64,000 nt of DNA from Rhodoferax sp. (GTDB lineage: Bacteria > Pseudomonadota > Gammaproteobacteria > Burkholderiales > Burkholderiaceae_C), in the NCBI GenBank assembly GCA_019449595.1, contig JAGRPL010000001.1:62001-126000 (forward strand), read 5' to 3'. The number at the start of each line of letters is the position of its first letter. Within the stretch, counting starts at the first letter, position 1. Position numbers and translations under genes: made by a program. Of the stretch, positions 48,645-57,941 are shown one piece after another. Below the pieces are notes generated by a model. That model ran no database searches. It was not told where the DNA came from and saw only the letters and a program-made list of their open reading frames with translations.

Positions 48645-49061
48645 ATGAAGAAGAAAACGCTGGCCCTGCTGCTGGCTTGCGCCGCCGCGCTGGCGGCCTG
48701 CGGCAAGCCGGACACCAGCACGCCCGCAGCCGCCAACCCCGCCACCACGCTGGCCGGAGCCCCCCCCGTAGTGCCCGCCGTGGCCCCGCCGGTCCCTCCG
48801 GAGCATGTCCTGGGCAAGAGCGTGTTCGACAAGGTTTGCGCCCTGTGCCATGGCGCAGGCGTGGCAGGCGCCCCCAGGCCGGGCGACAAGGCCAACTGGG
48901 GGCCGCGCATCGCCCAGGGCAATCCCATGCTGTACAAGCACGCACTGGAGGGCTTCATCGGCCCTCAGGGCGTGATGCCAGCCCGCGGTGGCGGTGGCAC
49001 CTCGCTCAGCGATGCCGACATCAAGGCCGCCGTCGATTACATGGTGTTCCTGTCGCACTAA
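48645..49061 (+). CDS. Second cytochrome c5-type lipoprotein
   Basis: A 138-residue monohaem cytochrome. Lipobox LAAC (Cys20), Ala/Pro linker, CALCH haem site (about residues 66-70) and GVMPARGGGGTSLSDADI as the distal region. It shares KPDTSTPAA-type linker, the NWGPRIAQGN block and the C-terminal DYMVFLSH with the protein at 47111, so the two arose by duplication. The 93-bp gap from nosX may hold its own promoter. Likely function: periplasmic electron carrier for the nos system. Confidence 0.85.
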   Translation: MKKKTLALLLACAAALAACGKPDTSTPAAANPATTLAGAPPVVPAVAPPVPPEHVLGKSVFDKVCALCHGAGVAGAPRPGDKANWGPRIAQGNPMLYKHALEGFIGPQGVMPARGGGGTSLSDADIKAAVDYMVFLSH

Positions 49062-49095
49062 GTGCCGGACAGCGGCACGCAGCGGAACTCTCGCC

Positions 49096-49965
49096 ATGAA
49101 CATTGCATTCCTGGGTATTGGCCTCATGGGCTATCCGATGGCGCAGCGCCTGTGCGCCGCCGGACACACCGTCCACGCCTGGAACCGCAGCCGGCACAAG
49201 GCCGAGCGCCTCACCGGCGCGGGTGCCACCGTGCACGACACGCCTGCGACTGCCGTGCAGGACGCGGAGCTGGTCATCACCATGCTGGACAACGGCACGG
49301 TCGTGGAGCACGTGCTGTTCGACCTGGGCACCGCCGCCGCACTGCGACCGAGCACCCTGCTGGTGGACATGTCCTCCATCCAGCCGGCGCAGGCCCGTGA
49401 CCACGCCGCCCGCCTGGGTGCGCAGGGCATTGATTACCTGGATGCACCGGTATCGGGTGGCACCCTGGGCGCAGAAGCCGGCACATTGGCCATCATGGCC
49501 GGCGGCAGCGCCGAGAACTTTGCCCGCGCCCTGCCCGTTCTCGCGGCCCTGGGCCGCGCCACGCTGGTGGGCCCCACGGGCACCGGCCAGCTGACCAAGC
49601 TGGCCAACCAGATGATCGTGGGCATCACCATCGGCGCAGTGGCCGAGGCCCTGCTGCTGTGCGAAAAAGGCGGTGCCAGCATGGCCAAGGTCAAGGAAGC
49701 CATCACCGGAGGCTTTGCCGACAGCCGCATTCTGCAGGTGCACGGCCAGCGCATGGTGGAGCGCGACTTCGCCCCGCGCGGGCGCATGGCGATTCAGCTC
49801 AAGGATTTGCGCAACGCGCTGGTCACGGCCCAAGAGATCGGATTTGAGGCCCCCATCACCACCCTGTTCGAACAACTCTATGCGCAGGGGGTGCAGCACG
49901 GCCTGGCCGATCTGGACCAGGCCGGCCTGTTTGTCGAACTCGCCCGCCGCAACGGCATGGCCTGA
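49096..49965 (+). CDS. Beta-hydroxyacid dehydrogenase (3-hydroxyisobutyrate/tartronate semialdehyde reductase type)
   Basis: A 289-residue NAD(P)-dependent enzyme. It has the Rossmann motif FLGIGLMGYPMAQRL (residues 4-18), the substrate-binding DAPVSGGTLGAEAGTLAIMAGG and the catalytic-Lys block TGTGQLTKLANQMIVG. AWNRSRHK after the second strand points to NADPH. The family includes 3-hydroxyisobutyrate dehydrogenase, tartronate semialdehyde reductase and glyoxylate reductases; the substrate is open. The start is 34 bases after the cytochrome gene, possibly by read-through. Confidence 0.88.
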   Translation: MNIAFLGIGLMGYPMAQRLCAAGHTVHAWNRSRHKAERLTGAGATVHDTPATAVQDAELVITMLDNGTVVEHVLFDLGTAAALRPSTLLVDMSSIQPAQARDHAARLGAQGIDYLDAPVSGGTLGAEAGTLAIMAGGSAENFARALPVLAALGRATLVGPTGTGQLTKLANQMIVGITIGAVAEALLLCEKGGASMAKVKEAITGGFADSRILQVHGQRMVERDFAPRGRMAIQLKDLRNALVTAQEIGFEAPITTLFEQLYAQGVQHGLADLDQAGLFVELARRNGMA

Positions 49966-49995
49966 GCGGCAGGCCTGCGGCGGACACCCTGCCCC

Positions 49996-51459
49996 TCAGG
50001 GCCGGCGGCGGTCGGTCTGGTGGTCCTGGTAGTAGCGGTCCTTGGCGGCAAACATGGCCTGGTCGGCCTGGTTCAGGATCGCCTCGATCTGCCCCGAGGC
50101 ATGGCATACGGCCCAGCCAATGGCCATGCTCAGGCGCTGACCGGGATAGAACTGGTTGTTGAGTTCCACCGTGGACTGGATGCGCTCCATGAGCGCCGTG
50201 GCGACCCGCTCGTCGCAGCCCGGCATCAGCACCACAAACTCGTCGCCGCCAATGCGCGCCACGCACACGGGCTGCCCCTCGGTGGCGCTGGTCAGCACCT
50301 CCCCCGCGCGCCGCAACAGCGCGTCACCCGCCGCATGGCCCTCCTGGTCATTGACCCGCTTGAGCCCGTTGAGATCGATCGCCAGCACACTCAGCGGCCA
50401 GGGCCCCTTGCGGGACAGGCGGTTGAGTTCTTCGACGTAAAACGCGCGGTTGCCCAGGCGGGTCAGGGAGTCGTGCCGCCCCAGGTATTCCAGGTAGGCC
50501 TCGGCTTTCTTGCGGGCCGTGATGTCCACCAGGGACACCAGCACCCGGTCCCACTGCGCCTCGTGCCCGGCCAGCACGGCGAACTGCATGTGGACGTTAA
50601 TCAGCTCGCCTGACAGGGAGTAGTTCACGATCTCGCGCATCTGCACCGTCTTGCCGTGCCACAGGTCGTACAGCTGCTCGGCAAACGAAGCCACCATCTC
50701 GCCACGGAACACGGAATCCAGATTGCCCAGCAGTTCGTCCTTGCTGGTGGCGGCGAACATGCGCAAGGTCTGCTGGTTCACGTCCAGCACACGGATTTTC
50801 TCCATGCAGCGGGTGACGAACTCCGGGTGCACGCTGATGAACACCCGGAAATCCTGGATACCCTGACCCCGCGCCTCGTCCAGCAGCCCCTTGACGGCAC
50901 TGAAATCCTCTACCCACAGTGACACCGGGGAATGCTCGAACAGGTCCCGCGCATAGCGTTCGCTGCGGCTGAGCTCGTGCTGGGCGTTGACCTGAGGCGT
51001 GATGTCTTCCAGCGACACCATGACCCGGTCCCAGGTTGCCTCGTGGCCCTGCAGCACACGCACGTGGATCTGCACGTCCATGCGCCGCCCGTCCAGCGCG
51101 TAATTGACGGTCTGGTTGGAAAACTCCAGCCTCCCCAGCCACAGGTGGTTGAGTTCGGACACCAGGCTTTCGAACATGTCGTCACGGAACACTTCCGGCA
51201 GGTGCTCCACCAGTTCCTGCTGGCTGGCGGCTGCGAAGACCTGCAGGGTCTTCTGGTTGACCTTGAGCACCCGAAAGCAGCTGGAGCACTGCGCCAACCG
51301 CGCGGGCGACTGGCGCATATGGGCCGCGAAATCGGCAACGCCCTCAGCACGCCATGTATCGAACAGGGTTTTGAGGGCGCTGTAATCTTCCAGCCAGAGC
51401 GAAATGGGAGCCGACTCGAACAGTTGCTCGAAGTCGGCGGGGGATGTGGTCAACGACAT
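49996..51459 (-). CDS. Diguanylate cyclase with two tandem PAS domains
   Basis: A 487-residue soluble protein. Two PAS-type sensor domains (about residues 8-130 and 140-290) are near-duplicates: APISLWLEDYSALKTLFD against SPVSLWVEDFSAVKGLLD, and VNQKTLQVFAA against VNQQTLRMFAA. The GGDEF domain (about 310-475) has an intact active site, RIGGDEFVVLMPG, so it should make cyclic di-GMP. The position of the inhibitory RxxD site reads EGQP, so product inhibition is probably absent. No membrane segment. It is monocistronic and converges on the dehydrogenase gene. Confidence 0.9.
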   Translation of the reverse strand: MSLTTSPADFEQLFESAPISLWLEDYSALKTLFDTWRAEGVADFAAHMRQSPARLAQCSSCFRVLKVNQKTLQVFAAASQQELVEHLPEVFRDDMFESLVSELNHLWLGRLEFSNQTVNYALDGRRMDVQIHVRVLQGHEATWDRVMVSLEDITPQVNAQHELSRSERYARDLFEHSPVSLWVEDFSAVKGLLDEARGQGIQDFRVFISVHPEFVTRCMEKIRVLDVNQQTLRMFAATSKDELLGNLDSVFRGEMVASFAEQLYDLWHGKTVQMREIVNYSLSGELINVHMQFAVLAGHEAQWDRVLVSLVDITARKKAEAYLEYLGRHDSLTRLGNRAFYVEELNRLSRKGPWPLSVLAIDLNGLKRVNDQEGHAAGDALLRRAGEVLTSATEGQPVCVARIGGDEFVVLMPGCDERVATALMERIQSTVELNNQFYPGQRLSMAIGWAVCHASGQIEAILNQADQAMFAAKDRYYQDHQTDRRRP

Positions 51460-51498
51460 GCCTGAAACCTCCAGGCAGCCATTGTCCCTCAGACGCTA

Positions 51499-53376
51499 TC
51501 AGTCAAAGGTGCGGGCAGCACGCTTCTTGGCGTCGCGGGGCACAAATACCTTGCCGGCGTTACCCGGCTTCGCGCCCGCAGGCTTGCTGAACGCGGGCTT
51601 GCGGGCGGCAAAGTCGCCACCACGCGGTGCGGCGTCAGGGCGGCTGCCGGCAAAACGGTCGTTGAAACCACCCTTGCGGGGGGCGTAGCTGAAGCCACCG
51701 TTGTCACCACCGTCGCGGGGACGGTTGTCACGGGGACCGTTATCGCGGTTGAAACCTTCGCGGTTGCCACCGAAGCCGCTATTGTTCTGATAGCTGCCTG
51801 CGCCCGCTTCACGGGGGCCGGAGGCGTTGCGGTCACCGAAACCACCATTGCCGCCGCGGTTGCCACCGAAGCTGGGGCGACCACCGCCGCCGAAGCCACG
51901 CGGAGCACGGTCTGCGTTGTGGCTGCCACGGCCGCCAAAGCTGGCACCGGTGCCCGGACGCGAGTCCGGGAAGCGCTGCTGGGGCTCCAGGCCCGGAATG
52001 GTTTCCGACTTGAAATGCTGGCGGCTGTAGGCTTCGATATCAAAGATGCGACGGCGGTCGCGGATCTCGGCGAAGGTCACGGCAATGCCGTCGCGGCCAG
52101 CGCGGCCCGTGCGACCGATACGGTGGGTGTAGTCCTCGGCCTTCATGGGCAGGCCGAAGTTGAACACGTGGGTGATGGTGGGCACGTCGATGCCGCGCGC
52201 CGCCACGTCGGTGGCCACCAGGATCTGCACCTGGCCGTTGCGCAGGGCCATCAGGCGGCGGTTGCGCAGGCCCTGGCTCAGGGCACCATGCAGGGCCACG
52301 GCATCAAAGCCGTCTTGCTGCAGGTCGTTGGCCAGACCGTCGCACTCGATCTGGGTGCTGGCAAATACGATGGCCTGGTTGATGGTGGTGTCACGCAGCC
52401 AGTGGTCCAGCAGCTTGCGCTTGTGGTGGGCGTTGTCGGCCCAGAACAGCACCTGCTTGATGTTGGCGTGCTTCTCCTGCGGGCTGTCGATGGTCACGCG
52501 CTGGGGTTCGCGCATCACGCGGGCGGCGAGCTGCTGGATGCGCGGCGCAAAGGTTGCGCTGAACATCATGGTCTGCTTGCGGGCGATGGTGAGCTGGTTG
52601 ATTTCGGCCAGGTCATCGGAGAAGCCCAGGTCCAGCATGCGGTCGGCTTCGTCGACCACCAGGAACTGCACTTGGTCAAGCTTGATCTGCATAGAGCGCT
52701 GCAAGTCCAGCAGGCGGCCGGGGGTTGCCACCACCAAGTTGGCGTTTTGCAGCTTGGCAATTTGCAGCTGATAGGGCATGCCGCCCACGATGTTGGCAAT
52801 GCGCAGGCCGCGGCAGTGGCGCACCAGGTCGATGGCATCGTTGGCCACCTGCTGTGCCAGTTCGCGCGTCGGGCAGACGATCAGGGCACCCGGCGACGGG
52901 GCCTTGAAATTGCGCGGGTTGGTCGGGTCCTTGCGCTTGGCGCGCTTGGGGGGCGCTTCGCCCCGGGCTGTGGCTTCGGCCACTTCGCGCTCGAAAGCCG
53001 CCCGCTCGTCGGCCTCGGCTTGGGCCTGCTGTTTCAGCAGGGTATGCAGCACGGGCAACAGGAAGGCCGCGGTCTTGCCGCTGCCGGTCTGGCTGGAGAC
53101 CATCAGGTCGATGAACTGGCCAGCCTGCTCGCCCGGCAAGGCCAGGGGAATGGTCTTGGCCTGCACCGTGGTGGGCTGGGTGTAGCCCAGGTCCTTCACG
53201 GCATGGACCAGCTCGGGCGCCAGGCCCAGGGTCACAAAACCGTTGGGTGCCTCGGGCACTTCGGGTTCAGCAACCACTGCGGCTACCGACAGATCGGCAG
53301 CGTCGTTGCCTGCCGGCAGGGTGGAAAGGGATTCGGCGGGCGCAAAGGCACCCGTCACTTCAAAAGCGTCAGTCAT
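51499..53376 (-). CDS. DEAD-box RNA helicase with Gly/Arg/Asn-rich tail
   Basis: A 625-residue RNA helicase. Motifs are Q (TTVQAKTIPLALPG), I (SSQTGSGKTAAF), II (VDEADRMLD), III (SAT) and VI (HRIGRTGRAGRDG). A charged insert of about 60 residues sits after motif I (EADERAAFEREVAEATARGE). The last 150 residues are disordered: GGRG, FGGNRGGNGGFGD and similar blocks, as in RhlE/CsdA-type helicases that bind RNA or condense with it. Codons about 515-533 within this tail overlap a copy of the dispersed repeat on the opposite strand. I chose the ATG at 53376. Confidence 0.9.
   Translation of the reverse strand: MTDAFEVTGAFAPAESLSTLPAGNDAADLSVAAVVAEPEVPEAPNGFVTLGLAPELVHAVKDLGYTQPTTVQAKTIPLALPGEQAGQFIDLMVSSQTGSGKTAAFLLPVLHTLLKQQAQAEADERAAFEREVAEATARGEAPPKRAKRKDPTNPRNFKAPSPGALIVCPTRELAQQVANDAIDLVRHCRGLRIANIVGGMPYQLQIAKLQNANLVVATPGRLLDLQRSMQIKLDQVQFLVVDEADRMLDLGFSDDLAEINQLTIARKQTMMFSATFAPRIQQLAARVMREPQRVTIDSPQEKHANIKQVLFWADNAHHKRKLLDHWLRDTTINQAIVFASTQIECDGLANDLQQDGFDAVALHGALSQGLRNRRLMALRNGQVQILVATDVAARGIDVPTITHVFNFGLPMKAEDYTHRIGRTGRAGRDGIAVTFAEIRDRRRIFDIEAYSRQHFKSETIPGLEPQQRFPDSRPGTGASFGGRGSHNADRAPRGFGGGGRPSFGGNRGGNGGFGDRNASGPREAGAGSYQNNSGFGGNREGFNRDNGPRDNRPRDGGDNGGFSYAPRKGGFNDRFAGSRPDAAPRGGDFAARKPAFSKPAGAKPGNAGKVFVPRDAKKRAARTFD
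51778..51832 (+). repeat. Dispersed short repeat, copy 6 (inside the DEAD helicase tail)
   Basis: Starts GCTATTGTTCTGATAGC, then TGCCT, GCGCC, eight bases, GGGG. Its first 29 bases match copy 1 at about 24 positions. It lies on the strand opposite the helicase gene, in the disordered Gly-rich tail. Confidence 0.7.
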
Positions 53377-53549
53377 GGTTTTACTCACACGCGAGCGCCG
53401 CAGGGTGTGCGGCTGCTCCGTCAATGGTTAAAAAACATCAACCATCAAACGGAACCGGCTCTGCCCCGCAAAGGGGTGTTTCAGTGCTGGGGGCCAATAT
53501 CGCCACTTGCTTGCAAATGCGGCGGGCCCGGTGAATGAAGGGAGATGTG

Positions 53550-53573
53550 CAAAAAGCGCTGCTGTTTGCAGCG
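53550..53573 (-). terminator. Rho-independent terminator of orn
   Basis: Read leftward: GCGCTGC-AAACA-GCAGCGC followed by TTTTT, 59 bases after the orn stop. It separates orn from the DEAD helicase, so the helicase promoter must lie within 53377-53549, a leader that shows an ATGGTT/AACCAT inverted repeat at 53424-53445 but no clear promoter. Confidence 0.75.
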
Positions 53574-53631
53574 CAGCCCGCAATTATGCCACGGATTCGG
53601 GTTTCTACCTAATTCCCCCGCAATACGCCGC

Positions 53632-54201
53632 TCATTCCAGGCGAAGGAAGTGCTGGCGGTAGTGCTCCAGCTCGTCGATGGACTCGTGCACATCGGCCAG
53701 CGCGGTATGGCGCTGCTGCTTCTTGAACGCCGCATACACCTCGGGGCGCCAGCGCTTGGACAGCTCCTTGAGCGTGCTGACATCGAGATTGCGGTAGTGG
53801 AAAAAGGCCTCCAGCTTGGGCATGTACTTGGCCAGGAAACGGCGGTCCTGGCCTATGGAGTTGCCGCACATGGGCGAGCCGTTGGCGGGAACGTACTGTT
53901 TCAGGAACGCAATCAGCTGCTCTTGCGCCTCTTCTTCGGTGAGGGTAGAGGCCTTGACCTTGTCGATCAGTCCGCTCTTGCCGTGGGTGCCCTTGTTCCA
54001 GGCGTCCATCTGGTTGAGCTGGGCATCAGACTGGTGGATTACCAGCACCGGACCCTCCGTGCGTGTCTCCAGATTGGGGCCGGTCACGACAACCGCGATT
54101 TCAATGATGCGTTCGACTTCCGGGTCGAGGCCGGTCATCTCGCAGTCGAGCCAGACGAGGTTCTTGTCAGATTTGCTTAGAGGGGTGTTGGTATCAGCCA
54201 T
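53632..54201 (-). CDS. orn: Oligoribonuclease
   Basis: A 189-residue DEDDh exonuclease. [20 protein letters not shown] holds the first Asp and Glu, [14 protein letters not shown] the second Asp and [14 protein letters not shown] the His and last Asp. It degrades two- to five-residue RNA fragments, including pGpG from cyclic di-GMP turnover. I chose the ATG at 54201 (MADTNTPLS); upstream reading overlaps the divergent protease gene. The two genes start 37 bases apart on opposite strands. Confidence 0.96.
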   Translation of the reverse strand: MADTNTPLSKSDKNLVWLDCEMTGLDPEVERIIEIAVVVTGPNLETRTEGPVLVIHQSDAQLNQMDAWNKGTHGKSGLIDKVKASTLTEEEAQEQLIAFLKQYVPANGSPMCGNSIGQDRRFLAKYMPKLEAFFHYRNLDVSTLKELSKRWRPEVYAAFKKQQRHTALADVHESIDELEHYRQHFLRLE

Positions 54202-54238
54202 AGCCCGGATTGTCGCCGATGGCCTAAACTCCACCGCC

Positions 54239-55531
54239 ATGACCGACCTTTTCTCCCCTGCTTCCGCGTCCCTGACCACCACCATCGTCTTTGCGCTGGC
54301 CCTGTCGGTCAGTCTGGTGCTGAAGTTCTGGCTGGCCACGCGCCAGGTCCGCCACGTGGCGCGCAACCGCGGCACGGTGCCTGCACCCTTTGCCTCCCAA
54401 GTGGCGCTGCCCGCCCACCAGAAGGCGGCCGACTACACGGTCGCCAAGGTGCGCGTGGGCCTGCTGGAGCTGGCCTGGGGCGCCGTCATCGCCCTGTGCT
54501 GGACCTTGCTGGGCGGCCTGTCGCTGCTCAACCAGCTGCTGGCCGGCTGGCTGGGCCACGGCCTGCTGCAGCAGCTGGCGCTGCTGGCGGCATTTGCAGC
54601 CATCGGCAGCCTGCTGGATCTGCCGTTCACGCTGTACCAGACCTTTGTCGTCGAACAGCGTTTTGGCTTCAACAAAACCACCCCGGCCCTGTGGCTGCAG
54701 GACTTTGCCAAATCGCTGCTGCTGGCCGTCGTGATCGGCCTGCCACTGGCAGCGCTGGTGCTGTGGATGATGGGCGCCACCGGCCCTTGGTGGTGGCTGT
54801 GGGTGTGGGCCGTGTGGATGGGCTTCAACCTGCTGATGCTGCTGGTGTACCCGACCTGGATTGCCCCCCTGTTCAACAAGTTCCAGCCCCTGCAGGACCC
54901 GGAAATCCAGACGCGGGTCACCCAGCTGATGGCGCGCTGCGGTTTTACCTCCAAGGGTTTTTTCGTCATGGATGGCAGCAAGCGCAGCGCCCACGCCAAC
55001 GCCTACTTCACCGGCTTTGGCGCCTCCAAGCGCGTGGTGTTCTACGACACGCTACTGGCCCAGCTGAGCCCGGCCGAAGTGGATGCCGTGCTGGCCCACG
55101 AGCTGGGGCATTTCAAGCACCGCCACGTCATCAAGCGGGTGCTGGCCCTGTTCGCCCTCAGTCTGCTGGGGTTTGCCCTGCTCGGCTGGGTCAGCCAGCA
55201 GGTCTGGTTCTTCACCGGCCTGGGCGTGTCGCCCAACCTGAGCGGACCCAACGACGCCCTCGCCCTGCTGCTGTTCATGCTGGTGCTGCCGCTCACGGGC
55301 AGTTTCGTGGGCCCCCTGTTCGCCCAGCTGTCGCGCCGCCACGAGTTCGAGGCCGATGCCTACGCTGTGGCCCAGACCAGCGGCCCGGCGCTGGCCAGCG
55401 CCCTGCTCAAGCTGTTCCAGGACAATGCGTCCACCCTGACGCCCGACCCGGTGTACCTGAGGTTCTACTACTCCCATCCGCCTGCCACCGAGCGCCTGGG
55501 ACGCCTGCTGGCGCCCGCATCCGGGATCTGA
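54239..55531 (+). CDS. M48-family (Ste24/CAAX-type) membrane metallopeptidase
   Basis: A 430-residue membrane protease. About seven helices surround the zinc site [10 protein letters not shown] (HExxH, about residue 285), with the third ligand in FEADAYAV. It begins with a hydrophobic segment (residues 12-30) and matches the long Ste24-like M48A type rather than HtpX (about 290 residues). It probably degrades or processes membrane proteins. It is followed after one base by the pterin dehydratase gene and then rsgA. Confidence 0.9.
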   Translation: MTDLFSPASASLTTTIVFALALSVSLVLKFWLATRQVRHVARNRGTVPAPFASQVALPAHQKAADYTVAKVRVGLLELAWGAVIALCWTLLGGLSLLNQLLAGWLGHGLLQQLALLAAFAAIGSLLDLPFTLYQTFVVEQRFGFNKTTPALWLQDFAKSLLLAVVIGLPLAALVLWMMGATGPWWWLWVWAVWMGFNLLMLLVYPTWIAPLFNKFQPLQDPEIQTRVTQLMARCGFTSKGFFVMDGSKRSAHANAYFTGFGASKRVVFYDTLLAQLSPAEVDAVLAHELGHFKHRHVIKRVLALFALSLLGFALLGWVSQQVWFFTGLGVSPNLSGPNDALALLLFMLVLPLTGSFVGPLFAQLSRRHEFEADAYAVAQTSGPALASALLKLFQDNASTLTPDPVYLRFYYSHPPATERLGRLLAPASGI

Positions 55532-55532
55532 C

Positions 55533-55874
55533 ATGACACAGAAATCCAAGCCAAACATGCCTGTAGCACCCGTATTGATTGCGTTGAGCGCTACACAAGT
55601 GATCGCGCAACTGGCCAAACTGGAAGGCTGGAAACTGTTCGGCGATGGTCCGGACGTGGCGATCGAGAAGACCTTCCACTTCGGCAGCCACCTGGAGAGT
55701 ATGGCCTTTGCCAACTCCGTTGCCTTCATTGCGCAGACCCACAACCACCACCCCGAAATGCTGATTGGCTACCGGCACTGCAGCGTGCGCTGGAGTACCC
55801 ACGCCGTCCAAGGCATCTCGGCGGCCGATTTCCAGTGCGCAGCCCGGGTAGACGCGCTCCTGGCAGCGGACTGA
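55533..55874 (+). CDS. phhB: Pterin-4a-carbinolamine dehydratase
   Basis: A 113-residue enzyme of the PCD/DCoH family. The active site is THNHHPEMLIGYRHCSVRW, containing the conserved His-His-Pro. It recycles 4a-hydroxytetrahydropterin made by phenylalanine hydroxylase or moonlights as a regulator. Codons 4-25 (SKPNMPVAPVLIALSATQVI) are encoded by a copy of the dispersed repeat, so the true start or the N-terminus may have been remodelled; the conserved part begins near LAKLEGWKL. Confidence 0.9.
   Translation: MTQKSKPNMPVAPVLIALSATQVIAQLAKLEGWKLFGDGPDVAIEKTFHFGSHLESMAFANSVAFIAQTHNHHPEMLIGYRHCSVRWSTHAVQGISAADFQCAARVDALLAAD
55545..55606 (-). repeat. Dispersed short repeat, copy 7 (5' end of phhB)
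   Basis: On the minus strand: GCGATCACTTGTGTAGC, GCTCA, ACGCA, eight bases, GGGT, then CATGTTTGGCTTGGA. One mismatch in the first arm and one in GGGC, all spacings conserved. It encodes the divergent N-terminus of the pterin dehydratase. Confidence 0.65.
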
Positions 55875-55889
55875 ACACAGGAACACCTC

Positions 55890-56837
55890 TTGGCTGCATC
55901 CCCCCTCCTCGAACCCGGCCTGGTCATTGCAGGGCACGGCCGCCACGTATGGGTGGAGACGCCCGACGGTCGCCGCCTGATCTGCCATCCCCGCGGAAAG
56001 AAAAGCCAGACCGTTGTCGGGGACCGGGTGCTGTGGCTGGCCACGCAGGACGAGGGCACCATCGAAAAAGTGGAGCCGCGCCGCAACCTGTTCTACCGGC
56101 AGGACGAGATCCGCACCAAGTCTTTTGCCGCCAACCTGGACCAGGTGCTTATCCTGATTGCGGCGGAGCCCGAGTTTTCGGAAAGCCAGCTGTCGCGGGC
56201 GCTGATTGCCGCGGAGGCCGAGCACATCCGGCCCATCATCGCCCTCAACAAAAGCGACCTGGGGCCGCTGTTCGACCGGGCCTGGCAACGGCTGGCGGTG
56301 TACCGCGACATGGGCTACACCGTGCTGCCGCTGGCGCTCAAGCCCCGCACCGAGCACGAACCCCACCGGACCGAAGGGCTGCAAGCCATGCTGCAGGGCA
56401 AGACGACTCTGGTGCTGGGGCCGTCGGGCGCGGGCAAGAGTACCCTGATCAACCGGCTGGTTCCGGAGGCGGCCGTGCTCACCAACGCCATCTCCACCGC
56501 CCTGAACTCGGGCAAGCACACCACCACCAGCACCACGCTGTACTGGGTGGACGCCGCCAAGACAACGGCAGTGATCGACTCGCCCGGTTTTCAGGAATTT
56601 GGCTTGAACCACATCGAGCCCATGCACCTGGCCTCGCTGATGCCAGACATCAAGGCCCATGCCTCGGACTGCAAGTTCTACAACTGCAGCCACCGGCACG
56701 AGCCGGGCTGTGGGGTTCTGGCTGCCTTGCAGCCCGCTTCTGAAACATTTTCGGCCCCTGGGCCACAGCAGATCAGCGCAAACCGCTACAAAATCTATAG
56801 CGATCTGTTTGCCGAGCTGAGCCAGACCCGCTACTAG
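55890..56837 (+). CDS. rsgA: Ribosome small subunit-dependent GTPase A
   Basis: A 315-residue circularly permuted GTPase. The N-terminal OB domain is followed by G4 (NKSD), G1 (GPSGAGKSTLIN), G2 with a Ser/Thr-rich switch and G3 (DSPGF). The zinc domain has CKFYNCSHRHEPGC. It checks late 30S maturation. The start appears to be TTG at 55890, behind CAGGAAC. Codons about 283-304 (PASETFSAPGPQQISANRYK), near the C-terminus, coincide with a copy of the dispersed repeat. Confidence 0.92.
   Translation: MAASPLLEPGLVIAGHGRHVWVETPDGRRLICHPRGKKSQTVVGDRVLWLATQDEGTIEKVEPRRNLFYRQDEIRTKSFAANLDQVLILIAAEPEFSESQLSRALIAAEAEHIRPIIALNKSDLGPLFDRAWQRLAVYRDMGYTVLPLALKPRTEHEPHRTEGLQAMLQGKTTLVLGPSGAGKSTLINRLVPEAAVLTNAISTALNSGKHTTTSTTLYWVDAAKTTAVIDSPGFQEFGLNHIEPMHLASLMPDIKAHASDCKFYNCSHRHEPGCGVLAALQPASETFSAPGPQQISANRYKIYSDLFAELSQTRY
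56739..56801 (-). repeat. Dispersed short repeat, copy 8 (inside rsgA)
   Basis: On the minus strand: GCTATAGATTTTGTAGC, GGTTT, GCGCT, ten bases, GGCC, then GAAAATGTTTCAGAA. Two changes from the shared core, same spacings. It is in frame near the rsgA C-terminus and is 63 bases long. Confidence 0.65.
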
Positions 56838-56858
56838 GCCGGCCCGGGCCCGCGGGCT

Positions 56859-57941
56859 TCAGTGGCCCAGAATGTCGGCCAGCGCCTGCAGCAGCGTATC
56901 CACCTGCTGCGGAGTTCCCACACTGATGCGCAGGTACTGCGCAATGCGTGGCGCCGCAAAATGGCGCACCAGCACGGCGCGTTCGCGCAGGCCCGCCGCC
57001 AGCTGTTTTGCATCATGACCGGGGTGACGCGCGAACACAAAGTTGGCCTGCGAAGGCAGCACTTCAAAACCCATGTCTTCGAGCTGCAGCACCAGGCCTT
57101 CGCGGGTGTGCATAACCGCGGCGCAGGTCTTCTCGAAATACGCCTGGTCTTCGATCGCCGCCGTGGCACCGGCCAGGGCCAGGCGGTCCAGGGGATAGGA
57201 ATTGAAGCTGTCCTTGACCCGCTCCAGCGCCTCGATCAGCGGCCGCTGCCCGCAGGCAAAGCCCACTCGCAGGCCGGCCAGCGAACGCGACTTGGACAGG
57301 GTGTGCACCACCAGCAGATTGGGGTAGCGTGCAATCAGCCCCATGGCGCTGGTGCCGCCGAAATCCACATAGGCCTCGTCCACCAGCACCACGCGCCGGG
57401 GGAAGCGCTGCAACAGGGTTTCGATCTGCTCCAGTGCAATGCCGCTACCCGTGGGCGCGTTGGGGTTGGCAATGACCACGCCCGCCACCTCCTGCCCGGG
57501 CGGCGACACGAAGGCGTCCACATCGAGCTGCAGGCGCGCATCCAGCGGCACCACCGTGAAAGAAATGCCATACAACCCGCAGTACACTTTGTAGAAACTG
57601 TAGGTGATGTCCGGCATCAGCAGGGGGCTGCCCTGCTGGAAGAAGGCAAAAAAGGCGTGGGCCAGCACCTCGTCGGAACCATTGCCCGCAAAGACCTGTC
57701 CGACATCCAGCCCGTGGCGTGCGGCAACGGCGTGGCGCAGCGACAGCGATTGCGGGTCGGGGTACAACTGCAGGCCCTGGCGGGCGGCGGCTTCAATGGC
57801 CGACACCGCAGCCGGCGACGGCGGGTACGGGTTCTCGTTGGTATTGAGCTTGACCAGGTTGCTGATGCGCGGCTGCTCCCCCGGCACATAGGGAACCAGG
57901 GCCGCCACGCGAGGGCTCCACAACGAAGGTACTTCCATCAT
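56859..57941 (-). CDS. hisC: Histidinol-phosphate aminotransferase
   Basis: A 360-residue fold-type I PLP enzyme of the usual HisC length. [12 protein letters not shown] is the HisC N-terminal signature, and [16 protein letters not shown] holds the PLP lysine. It makes histidinol phosphate from imidazole-acetol phosphate; related proteins (CobC/CobD) decarboxylate threonine phosphate for cobalamin. The adjoining cbiB-like gene makes that alternative worth keeping, but the sequence reads as HisC. The start ATGATG overlaps the stop of the cbiB-like gene. Confidence 0.88.
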   Translation of the reverse strand: MMEVPSLWSPRVAALVPYVPGEQPRISNLVKLNTNENPYPPSPAAVSAIEAAARQGLQLYPDPQSLSLRHAVAARHGLDVGQVFAGNGSDEVLAHAFFAFFQQGSPLLMPDITYSFYKVYCGLYGISFTVVPLDARLQLDVDAFVSPPGQEVAGVVIANPNAPTGSGIALEQIETLLQRFPRRVVLVDEAYVDFGGTSAMGLIARYPNLLVVHTLSKSRSLAGLRVGFACGQRPLIEALERVKDSFNSYPLDRLALAGATAAIEDQAYFEKTCAAVMHTREGLVLQLEDMGFEVLPSQANFVFARHPGHDAKQLAAGLRERAVLVRHFAAPRIAQYLRISVGTPQQVDTLLQALADILGH

